Assembly (NCBI GenBank): GCA_964444135.1
Contig: CAYUFX010000026.1
Location: forward strand, 1-49,984
Reading direction: 5' to 3'
DNA from: NIOZ-UU13 sp964444135
GTDB lineage: Bacteria; Planctomycetota; Phycisphaerae; Sedimentisphaerales; Anaerobacaceae
Length of the DNA: 49,984 bases
Shown here: piece by piece, positions 43,156 through 49,790 of the stretch
How the letters are laid out: every line of letters starts with the position of its first letter
How positions within the stretch are numbered: the stretch's first letter is position 1
Notes under the pieces: generated by a model
Seen by the model: only the letters and a program-made list of their open reading frames with translations
Databases searched by the model: none
Told to the model about the DNA's origin: nothing
Position numbers and translations under genes: made by a program

Positions 43156-44350
43156 GCAGGGAAAGAAAGTCCCGCACCAATTGAGCATAGGCTCACGCCT
43201 AATTGGTGCCGGATTACATAGAGTTTTGTTCTCCGTAGGCATTGTCGTAGTATGCTGCCATTGCTCTTATTCGAAATGGCTTAAAATCTCCAATATAACT
43301 GTAAGACAGGAACCTACGGAATTAGGTGGCCCCAAAACAATTATCGAGTACGATATTGAAGACCCAAACATTTCACCCGCAACTCCTGCTTATGTCTTTG
43401 TCCGCTACAGCAAAGACGAAACCAATTGGCAGCTAATTGAGACAGATTGTCTTCGGGGCAATGGCTTTGATATTGTTGACAAACCCGGACATAAGAAAAT
43501 TATCTGGTGGGGAACAGACCAAACCAGCTTCACCGACCTCATTCAAATCGATGTTCGTGTTCGCGGCATTCAGATGGTACGCATTCCAGCGGGAAGATTC
43601 ATAATGAAGAGTCTGCCCGGCGGAGGCTATGACGAATCAAAAAAAATAAATCCCAGCTCCAATCTTCCACTGTTTTATATGGCGAAGTATGAAACCACAA
43701 TCGCTGTGTACATCGACTACCTCAATGAAATTGGCGGCGAGGGAGCCGGCTGGAACCAGCGTATGACTGACAGCAATCGCTGTGGCATCGTCCGACATAT
43801 TAATTACACTTATAGTGCCGAACCGGGTCGCGAAAACTATCCGATTACCTATGTGTCCTGGTATGATGCGACAAACTTTTTGCAGTGGTGCGGTTTAAGA
43901 CTGCCGACCGAAGCCGAATGGGAAAAAGCCCTTCGAGGAGGACTCTATCTGGACGGCGATGAAACCAAAAAACTTCCCAACCCAATGCCTGAAAGGCGCT
44001 ATCCCTGGGGCAACCAGGCGCCGAACGCGGATGGTGTTTTCCGATGCAACTACGATGGCACCGACGACGGCTTTGACTACACGGCACCTGTTGGAAGCTT
44101 CGCGAACTTCAGCAGTCCATACGGCATCTGCGATTTGGCTGGAAATGTCGCCGAGTGGACCCTGGATTGGTACTCAACGTCATATCATGCCGGCCTGGAT
44201 GGATTTCGGATGGTGAGAGGGGGCTCGTGGATGGCTGTACCGGCTGCCTGTGACGCCATCACCGGGGCCACGCAACTGCCTCTTAAGGAAAGTAGTATTA
44301 TGGGATTTCGCGGAGCAAAGGGACCACGGGAAATCACATTGACATATTAG
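43148..44350 (+). CDS. SUMF-domain (formylglycine-enzyme-like) protein, incomplete active site
   Basis: The FGE-sulfatase/SUMF1 fold is clear: MVRIPAGRFIM near residue 140, FYMAKYETTIAVYIDYL, LPTEAEWEKALRGGLY, RYPWGNQAPN, GNVAEWTLDWY, and RGGSWMAVPAAC with GFRGAK at the end. Formylglycine-generating enzymes carry two copper-binding cysteines after RGGS. Aligned by eye, the first is Ala here and only the second is kept, and the usual GFRCA is GFRGA. A canonical sulfatase maturase is therefore doubtful. The first 25 residues contain a PHQLS repeat element (43170-43211), followed by a signal-like helix (LFSVGIVVVCCHCSY). The ATG overlaps the upstream stop. Confidence 0.85.
   Translation: MYEQGKKVPHQLSIGSRLIGAGLHRVLFSVGIVVVCCHCSYSKWLKISNITVRQEPTELGGPKTIIEYDIEDPNISPATPAYVFVRYSKDETNWQLIETDCLRGNGFDIVDKPGHKKIIWWGTDQTSFTDLIQIDVRVRGIQMVRIPAGRFIMKSLPGGGYDESKKINPSSNLPLFYMAKYETTIAVYIDYLNEIGGEGAGWNQRMTDSNRCGIVRHINYTYSAEPGRENYPITYVSWYDATNFLQWCGLRLPTEAEWEKALRGGLYLDGDETKKLPNPMPERRYPWGNQAPNADGVFRCNYDGTDDGFDYTAPVGSFANFSSPYGICDLAGNVAEWTLDWYSTSYHAGLDGFRMVRGGSWMAVPAACDAITGATQLPLKESSIMGFRGAKGPREITLTY
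43170..43211. repeat. In-frame PHQLS element, copy 3 (short form)
   Basis: TCCCGCACCAATTGAGC is followed by a short GAGC-ATAG-GCTC hairpin and the inverse AATTGGTGCCGGA. It encodes VPHQLSIGSRLIGAG at the N-terminus of the SUMF protein. The ends match copies 1 and 2, but the middle is only 18 bases. Confidence 0.8.
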
Positions 44351-44424
44351 CCGGAATAGGAAACTTTAGTTTTAAACTGTAAAGCTGCTAAACATAAGGA
44401 CTCGTTGGCCGAAAGCTGTCCGAA

Positions 44425-44498
44425 TATCCCCGGTGCGACTCGAACGCACAACCTCTGGCTCCGGAGGCCAACGCTCTATCCAATTGAGCTACGGGGAC
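44425..44498 (-). tRNA. tRNA-Arg (anticodon CCG)
   Basis: On the minus strand the 74-base gene folds as a cloverleaf. The acceptor arm is GTCCCCG with CGGGGAT. The D arm is GCTC-AATTGGATA-GAGC. The anticodon stem is TTGGC/GCCAG with loop CTCCGGA (anticodon CCG). The T arm is GTGCG-TTCGAGT-CGCAC. CCA is not encoded after the discriminator base. It decodes CGG. No other tRNA lies nearby. Confidence 0.96.
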
Positions 44499-44730
44499 TC
44501 AAATCAATGCTATATTTATTACGCCAAAACAGCCTGCAAGTCAAGAATATAGCCTGTTTTGAGCAGTATTTTTTCTGTTTACCGGTTTTCACGTCACATA
44601 AACATCGCTTTCTGGCACTTACTATGTAGAGACAGTTTGCCTTGGATAGAGTTCAAGAGAAACCTGCAGGTTGTTTAGAGGAGGCAATCGGCGGTTTCGA
44701 ATTTTTCTACGTGTAAATTTTGTCTAAATA

Positions 44731-44739
44731 TGTTATAAT
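44731..44739 (+). promoter_or_regulatory. Extended -10 promoter for the protease gene
   Basis: TGTTATAAT is an extended -10 element (TG, one base, TATAAT), placed 35 bases before the ATG at 44774. No good -35 is seen at the right distance, as is usual for extended -10 promoters. Confidence 0.5.
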
Positions 44740-44773
44740 AAAACTTGTCTTGAATGGAATGAAAGATTCATAA

Positions 44774-46360
44774 ATGAACTTATACAACTCGAAACGAATC
44801 TGGTTTGTTTTACTTCTGATTACCGCAGTATGCTGGACTTCTGTTGCTTCCGCCGAAGCGGTCAACTACGCTGAGGGAAAAGCCCCTCAACTCCTTTTCA
44901 AACAAACCGGCAACCTGACGAAACGACCGACGAAAGAGACCATCCCAAAAGAAACAGCCTATGAGTCCACATCTTTAACTACCCAACAGGCTCCCCTTAT
45001 AAACGCTAATATTATCGACTCGCCTGCTTTAGGCGGCTTTCTCTCCTGGTGCATGGTCACTTTTACAGACGAGCGTTCCGGAGAGCTCGAACTCGATGCC
45101 GTACCCAGCGACTCTGTCATCGGCAATTATCTTACCGCCACGCCCCAGACCGACTACGCAATCGCCGTCTTTGATACGGGTGCCGGTGCCCACATAGTGG
45201 GCAGCGGCGATGCTGACAGAGCTGGTCTTTTCGATCAAACCCCGGATCTCATTACATCCAATACGGTCGAGTTTACAGGGGTAACCGGTTCAGCTATTGC
45301 TTGGGTAAGCCAGCCGCTGGGTCTATTTATCGACGGTCTTGGCGTCATTGAGCCCAATGGACTGCTTCTTGATACCTCTGCCATGGTCGGCGAATTCAAT
45401 GTCTCAATCGCCGTGGGCGACCCAATCGAACCTTCGACCTCGCTCACTGTGATTGGAACACCTCTTTCAGTCTTTTTGGCCGCAGTTTTCCGCAACGACC
45501 AACCAATCAATATCACTCATAATGGAACTAAGCTAACCGCCCCGGATATACGATTCTACACTCTCGATGACCCACACGTTCCAAGCTACCCCAATACAAT
45601 ACCTCTGGATCTGCGACCCATCGGCTCGGTCTCCGTCCAATACTTCCCTAACATATTCGATTTCGACATGTTCGACACAGATTTTGGCGCTCCTTTCAGC
45701 CCATCCGTTCTCACGGGATTCTTGCCAATGCAGGGTCTCTTCTTCATCTCCAGCGTGGACCTTACCCACGCCGGCAGAACCTCACTCGACAAAGATGGCT
45801 TTATCTTTGACACAGGCAGCAGTTATACCCTTATTAGTGAAGCCATTGGCGCCCGCTTGGGGCTTAATCCCAACACCCCCGAATTCGAGCTCGAAATACT
45901 GATAGCTACCGGTGAAACAATCACAGCGCCCGGCTATTATATAGATTCTCTTGAAGTAATAGCCACGCCGGAATGGCTCAGCTTCACCAATGTCCCCGTT
46001 GTTCTGCTCGACGCTCCTTCGCCGGAGGGCGGAATCCTCGATGGTATTATAGGCACGAATCTCTTCGTGGACTTCAACTTTGTATTTCGTGGTGGAGGCC
46101 TGCCCGGACAGGACCTGCCCCGCATTGAATTCGAGCGTCTCCCCGAACGAATCGTCGCCGACATCGCACCCGGAGCCGGTGATGGCGTAGTGGACATCTT
46201 CGACCTCGCTGCTTTCGCCGACGTCTGGCATACCAATTCAGAGTCCTTCAATTGGAACCCAAGAGCGGACATAGCACCACAGGGCAGGCCCGATGGAAAG
46301 GTTGACATTCTTGACCTGACTGTATTCATCGAATATTGGCTTGACACTGTTGCGCCCTAA
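44774..46360 (+). CDS. Secreted pepsin-like aspartic protease with dockerin-like C-terminus
   Basis: A signal peptide (FVLLLITAVCWTSVASA) is followed by two aspartic-protease active sites about 210 residues apart: VFDTGAGAHI (Asp134) and FDTGSSYTLIS (Asp346). Each is embedded in a beta-rich lobe. This two-lobed plan matches pepsin-type enzymes, which are rare in bacteria; a tandem retropepsin-like origin is also possible. The final 65 residues hold two dockerin-like calcium loops, GDGVVDIFDLAAFADVW and PDGKVDILDLTVFIEYW, each after ADIAP. Dockerin-like ends of this kind are common in planctomycete secreted proteins. Length is 528 residues. No prosegment or inhibitor gene was seen next to it. 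Confidence 0.8.
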   Translation: MNLYNSKRIWFVLLLITAVCWTSVASAEAVNYAEGKAPQLLFKQTGNLTKRPTKETIPKETAYESTSLTTQQAPLINANIIDSPALGGFLSWCMVTFTDERSGELELDAVPSDSVIGNYLTATPQTDYAIAVFDTGAGAHIVGSGDADRAGLFDQTPDLITSNTVEFTGVTGSAIAWVSQPLGLFIDGLGVIEPNGLLLDTSAMVGEFNVSIAVGDPIEPSTSLTVIGTPLSVFLAAVFRNDQPINITHNGTKLTAPDIRFYTLDDPHVPSYPNTIPLDLRPIGSVSVQYFPNIFDFDMFDTDFGAPFSPSVLTGFLPMQGLFFISSVDLTHAGRTSLDKDGFIFDTGSSYTLISEAIGARLGLNPNTPEFELEILIATGETITAPGYYIDSLEVIATPEWLSFTNVPVVLLDAPSPEGGILDGIIGTNLFVDFNFVFRGGGLPGQDLPRIEFERLPERIVADIAPGAGDGVVDIFDLAAFADVWHTNSESFNWNPRADIAPQGRPDGKVDILDLTVFIEYWLDTVAP

Positions 46361-46726
46361 CCGCATCAAAATCTAATCGGAAAAGCTCAAACACACCACC
46401 GCTTTTTTGAGTCCGGCAATATATTAATACATCAATTCCTTCTTAGGGTGTGGCTAATTTTTATGGCAAAACAGGGTGGCTTGCCCCGTTAGAGTGCCTT
46501 ATACTCTAATGGGGTCATTGCAAGCAAATACTTACGTGCCTATAAGGCACTAAAGCAAGCGCAATACTGTTTAGCCCCCCAACCCCAAAGGGCGTTGGGG
46601 GGTCAATTAAAAAAACCGCCCTGGCCCCGCCAGGGCCTCCGCCTCGCTTAGCCCACACCCGAGATGTACCCATCAACCAATATGAAATCTCAATTCACAA
46701 ATCCGAAATCCCCTTCCCCCCCCTGG
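46361..46726. repeat. Hairpin-rich intergenic stretch
   Basis: This gap portion contains at least four palindromes: CCCCGTTAGAGT/ACTCTAATGGGG (46484-46514), GTGCCT-ATA-AGGCAC (46536-46550), a CCCCCCAACCCC...GTTGGGGGG hairpin (about 46575-46601), and GCCCTGG...CCAGGGC near 46618-46636. The first is related to the 18-bp inverted repeat at 3562-3629. No gene is supported here. Confidence 0.65.
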
Positions 46727-46956
46727 AGTTTACCCTCGATGTTAGCTCACTTGCTTTTCTGTCGGGGGCCATCCCGTTTAGCCCCGCCACCTGTGGGCGG
46801 GGTCCTTTTCACCGACAACGCAGCCATCGGGCTTTGCAGCCGGCCCCAAGTTTACCCTCGATGTTAGCTCACTTGCTTTTCTGTCGGGGGCCATCCCGTT
46901 TAGCCCCGCCACCTGTGGGCGGGGTCCTTTTCACCGACAACGCAGCCATCGGGCTT
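46727..46956. repeat. Direct tandem duplication, 122-bp period
   Basis: 46727-46834 and 46849-46956 are the same 108-base sequence, separated by 14 bases. Each copy contains the hairpin GCCCCGCC-ACCTGT-GGGCGGGG. Both copies are open in some frames, but the predicted peptide has no start context or family, so I treat this as non-coding repeat. Confidence 0.9.
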
Positions 46957-46980
46957 CCCTTGGGGATAGAGCGGGTTGTT

Positions 46981-47190
46981 TGGATAGGCTCTAAGTTTGA
47001 TATGCTATATATGAAGTTTAATCTATTGTAGATAAAGCGTTATCCGTAATAAATAAGGCTTAATATGTCGCAGATGAACGGTGTTCTGCCACAGATGAAG
47101 CGTTATCTGCCATAAATGAAGCGCCAGTTGTAGCATATTAAGCGTGATATGTCACAGATGAAGCGTATTTTGCTTGTTTTAACGGGCTTT
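46981..47190 (+). repeat. Degenerate 21-bp phased repeat array (ten units)
   Basis: Ten consecutive 21-base units, with no insertions or deletions, can be laid out from 46981. The best-conserved units run 47086-47106, 47107-47127 and 47149-47169. The consensus is roughly N-TGYCACAGATGAAGCG-TNAT, with near-invariant T2, A13, A14, G15 and T21. Units at the ends are weaker. All frames contain stops, so it is not a coding repeat. 21 bases is two DNA turns, so any protein bound per unit would lie on one face. The PEP-CTERM gene starts about 105 bases downstream. Confidence 0.7.
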
Positions 47191-47295
47191 ATATGTTATT
47201 GTGAGACAAACACGATGTAGCTTGTGCCACAGGTAGCGGTGCCCTTTTTTTATGGTCGGAAAAATATTAACAATTTTTTGAGGAGGTATAGAAAG

Positions 47296-47931
47296 ATGAG
47301 AAATGCAAGAATGACAATTTGGGTAATGGCGGCAGGTATCTGCCTGTCTGTTGTACCCAGCTTCGGGATATGCTTCGATGATAACGGTATCCATAACATC
47401 ACTTGGACAATCGAGGAACCTGTCCTCGTGATGAACTATACGATAGTTAATGTGTTAGATGGTGCGTTGTTAGCTAATGGTTTGAATGCTTGCGACAGAA
47501 GCCAAATAACTGTTTCGGGCGGATCAATATGTGCTCATTTATGTGCTTCTCAGTACAGCCAAATCAATATCCTTGAAGGTTCGATAAGCAACGATTTATT
47601 TACACATGGTGACAGTGATGTATTCATTTCCGGTGGTTCCATTGAAAACCTTCACGCTTATGGCACCAGCACCAATAATATCTTCGGTCAGAATTTCAAT
47701 TACGGCAGTGGGCTTACCCTCGACGGCAATCGGGTTCTGGGTACCGGGATTCTTAGTGGTGAGTGGTTAGATGGGACGCCGTGGGCGGTGAACATCCAGG
47801 AGAACTATTCCACAGCTACCATCTTGGCTATCCCTGAACCAGCCGTAATTCCCGCTCCCGGTGCTCTTATACTCGGCAGCATCGGCCTGACATTTTCCGG
47901 CTGGCTGCTCAAAAGAAAAAGAATGATGTAG
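47296..47931 (+). CDS. PEP-CTERM-type secreted protein
   Basis: The ATG at 47296 follows GAGGAGG. The N-terminus (MRNARMTIWVMAAGICLSVV) is a signal peptide. The middle has beta-helix-like repeated strands rich in Ser, Asn and Gly (ITVSGGSICAHL, INILEGSISNDL, VFISGGSIENL). The C-terminus has PAPGALILGSIGLTFSGWL followed by KRKR. This pattern (Pro-rich motif, hydrophobic helix, basic tail) is a PEP-CTERM variant typical of planctomycetes and is processed by exosortase. No exosortase lies in the window. Length is 211 residues. The function of the exposed part is unknown. Confidence 0.82.
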   Translation: MRNARMTIWVMAAGICLSVVPSFGICFDDNGIHNITWTIEEPVLVMNYTIVNVLDGALLANGLNACDRSQITVSGGSICAHLCASQYSQINILEGSISNDLFTHGDSDVFISGGSIENLHAYGTSTNNIFGQNFNYGSGLTLDGNRVLGTGILSGEWLDGTPWAVNIQENYSTATILAIPEPAVIPAPGALILGSIGLTFSGWLLKRKRMM

Positions 47932-48009
47932 ATTTTATAATAGACGAGCACAATGTATGCCCTTTTTTAGTGCACCCCAAAACAATGTCTGCTATAGAGG
48001 AGAACGAAA

Positions 48010-48411
48010 ATGGTAAGAAAGCGTTTGATTATCCTAATAGGAATCATCATAGTTTGTACGGGAGGAGTCTTGGCTAAAAAGAGTGTGGTAGAGGAAAACA
48101 TTATTTCGACTCGCACCCAATGGGAATATGGAGTGTATCGTATCGGCGTTGGTCAGCATCGACATGAATGGCAGGATGCTGATGGATATATTTACGGATA
48201 CTCGCAAGAAAACTTTTTCGGAAAAATGGATCTTTTAAAAATCATCAACAGACTTAATACAATGTCTGACCAACCTCAAACTAACAAATACCTTTTGGAC
48301 GCAGAATTCTTTAACCATTTGGGGACACAAGGCTGGGAATTAGTTGACGTTATGGATAGAGGTTCAGGGGCTATCATCAACAGGACTTATTGGTTTAAGA
48401 GACATAAATGA
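48010..48411 (+). CDS. Small exported DUF4177-like protein
   Basis: The start MVRKRLIILIGIIIVCTGGV is a signal peptide. The mature part has QWEYGVYRIG at the N-terminus and LGTQGWELVDVMDRGSG with YWFKRHK at the C-terminus. This is the general plan of DUF4177 proteins (WEY...GWELV...FKR). GAGGAG precedes the ATG. Length is 133 residues. Function is unknown for the family. A PEP-CTERM relic follows directly. Confidence 0.65.
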   Translation: MVRKRLIILIGIIIVCTGGVLAKKSVVEENIISTRTQWEYGVYRIGVGQHRHEWQDADGYIYGYSQENFFGKMDLLKIINRLNTMSDQPQTNKYLLDAEFFNHLGTQGWELVDVMDRGSGAIINRTYWFKRHK

Positions 48412-48416
48412 CAAAC

Positions 48417-48482
48417 GAGCCTGAATCCGCTACCCTTTGACTTCTCGGCTTGGGTGCGGTGATATTGAGAAGGAAACGCTAA
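48417..48482 (+). pseudogene. PEP-CTERM C-terminus relic
   Basis: Read in frame from 48417, the sequence gives EPESATL, a TGA, then LLGLGAVILRRKR and a stop at 48480-48482. This is a classic PEP-CTERM sorting signal (PEP-like motif, hydrophobic stretch, basic end) with one nonsense codon. No upstream body is in the same frame, because the DUF4177-like gene is read in a different frame. It looks like the tail of a lost gene. Confidence 0.65.
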
Positions 48483-48503
48483 ATAAATACGGAGATTTGA
48501 ATT

Positions 48504-49025
48504 ATGAACATAAAACAAAAAACTTGTCTTTTGGTAGGCATAGCTGCAATCGTGGTGATGGGACTTTTTCCGCCCTGGGTTATTGAGAAGTACTACTTAG
48601 TCGGAATCAAAAAAATTACATTCGGCCTTGAATCCGGCCCATATTCCTGGATAGGCAGTCCTCCAACGGCAGAAGATGTAGATCGTTATAAGGGTTACCC
48701 CGTCCAGTCAACAGCCAGATTTATTGACCTGTATCGTCTCGGCGTCCAGTTCTTTCTTGTTGCTGTCGTAACAGCCGGTTTGATTGTTATTTTCAAGGAC
48801 ACAAATATCTTACCGCCACTGACCAGCTTGATTTTCTCCGTTGCATTGGTTTTTCTTGTATTTACAATATTTTATGACTGGTTTTCTTATCACGAGGATT
48901 GGGCTATAGGCTTATCTTTTTTCGCAGGCATTTGGATTCTCTATTTAATTATTCGTTTGATTATTGCTCTCAAAAACCGAAACAGGAGTCGAAATGGAAG
49001 AAAAAAAGAAAGCAATAATTTATAG
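48504..49025 (+). CDS. Unknown four-helix membrane protein
   Basis: No family is recognised. Hydrophobic segments lie near residues 8-28 (CLLVGIAAIVVMGLFPPWV), 77-96 (FFLVAVVTAGLIVIF), 104-122 (LTSLIFSVALVFLVFTI) and 133-155 (IGLSFFAGIWILYLIIRLII), followed by a basic tail (KNRNRSRNGRKK). Only CGGAG-like sequence precedes the ATG. The serine recombinase fragment starts inside its 3' end in a different frame, so the two overlap by 32 bases. Confidence 0.65.
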   Translation: MNIKQKTCLLVGIAAIVVMGLFPPWVIEKYYLVGIKKITFGLESGPYSWIGSPPTAEDVDRYKGYPVQSTARFIDLYRLGVQFFLVAVVTAGLIVIFKDTNILPPLTSLIFSVALVFLVFTIFYDWFSYHEDWAIGLSFFAGIWILYLIIRLIIALKNRNRSRNGRKKESNNL

Positions 49026-49203
49026 TCGGTTCAGCCCAAGGCGGAACGAAGACCAATGCGAAAGCATCGAGGCCCAATTCGACTTCTGCCGGAAATGGTG
49101 TAAAGAAAACAATGTCGAAATTGTAGGCGAATTTGCGGACCGGGCCTTGTCGGGAGTTGCTGAACTGGCAAACAAACTTTTTAATCTTATTTATAATCCA
49201 TGA
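48994..49203 (+). pseudogene. Serine recombinase (resolvase) N-terminal fragment
   Basis: Residues 8-55 match the start of a serine resolvase domain: IIYSRFSPR carries the Tyr-x-Arg-x-Ser nucleophile motif, followed by CESIEAQFDFC and ADRALSG. The family domain is about 140 residues plus a DNA-binding part. Here it stops at 69 residues after an unrelated end (ELANKLFNLIYNP). AGGAG precedes the ATG. It is probably the remains of a recombinase from a mobile element, which fits the accessory character of this end of the window. Confidence 0.75.
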
Positions 49204-49289
49204 AAAGACCGATATAATATTTGATAAAAAGTTAATACTGGAAGTAACAAAAACTCGCCTACAGTTTAGAACTGGCAGGAGAATTTTTT

Positions 49290-49598
49290 ATGATAGAAAA
49301 TCATGCCCCATGGCCGATTGAATACGATGAAATGAATAAAAGTTGGAAGGTTAAATTGAAGAGCAGGGAGATAGATTGTGACTCTGAACGTGAAGCGCAA
49401 TTGATTAGTAATATACCTTGTATGTATGAGAAATTAGAATCGAATGATAATTCATCACAACATGATTACTATTTTATAAACAGCTTACAGCAAACTGTGG
49501 ATATGATAAATAAGTATTCGATTGATTGCTGGGTGACTCGTAAAATACAATATCACTATAAAAAATATCTCTCAGAAAAATCAGCCATGGTAATTTAA
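49290..49598 (+). CDS. Hypothetical 102-residue protein
   Basis: No family or motif was recognised, although EREAQLISNIPCMYEKLES could be helical. The protein has no signal peptide or membrane segment. AGGAG lies seven bases before the ATG, supporting expression. The gene is clearly more AT-rich than most of the window, as is its upstream gap, which suggests recent acquisition. Confidence 0.5.
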   Translation: MIENHAPWPIEYDEMNKSWKVKLKSREIDCDSEREAQLISNIPCMYEKLESNDNSSQHDYYFINSLQQTVDMINKYSIDCWVTRKIQYHYKKYLSEKSAMVI

Positions 49599-49618
49599 TT
49601 TCGGGCTTTCGTTAATCT

Positions 49619-49640
49619 GGGGACACCATACCTATTTTTT
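49619..49640. repeat. GGGGACACCATACC-type repeat fragment
   Basis: GGGGACACCATACCTATTTT resembles a widespread bacterial repeat (GGGGACACCATACTTATT) that I associate with REP-type transposases. No partner arm is visible nearby. The gap to the promoter at 49756 also holds an AATACGCAATACACAATACG run at 49684-49708. Confidence 0.4.
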
Positions 49641-49755
49641 CTCGTTCTTTTCCCTTTGAATCGCTTCGGATTTAGTGCCTCGAAATACGCAATACACAAT
49701 ACGCAATACGAGTTCGTATCGAGTGCCGTGTCTCGGACATTTATTTAAAATCTAC

Positions 49756-49784
49756 TTGAAATCAAACTCAAAATTTGGTATAAT
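49756..49784 (+). promoter_or_regulatory. Strong sigma-70-like promoter
   Basis: TTGAAA (49756-49761) and TATAAT (49779-49784) have a 17-base spacer, matching the consensus almost exactly. Transcription would start near 49791, at the base of the hairpin GTTAGCC-AGCA-GGCTAAC. The gene it drives lies beyond the window. Confidence 0.75.
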
Positions 49785-49790
49785 ACCCAC

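Noticed and set aside
44405..44629. Open frame with IPGATRTHNLWLRRP-like peptide
   Set aside because: This is the antisense reading of tRNA-Arg and is a frequent false gene.
46575..46620. Rho-independent terminator at the C6/G6 hairpin
   Set aside because: The hairpin is followed by TCAATTAAAAAAA on the plus strand, not a T run, and the other strand does not fit either.
46664..47031. Two similar short open frames over the tandem duplication
   Set aside because: They arise from the duplicated 108-base sequence, have no ribosome site or family, and end in the 21-bp array. Treated as non-coding repeat.
46981..47190. CRISPR array
   Set aside because: Units are contiguous 21-mers with no spacers, the copies are degenerate, and no cas genes are present.
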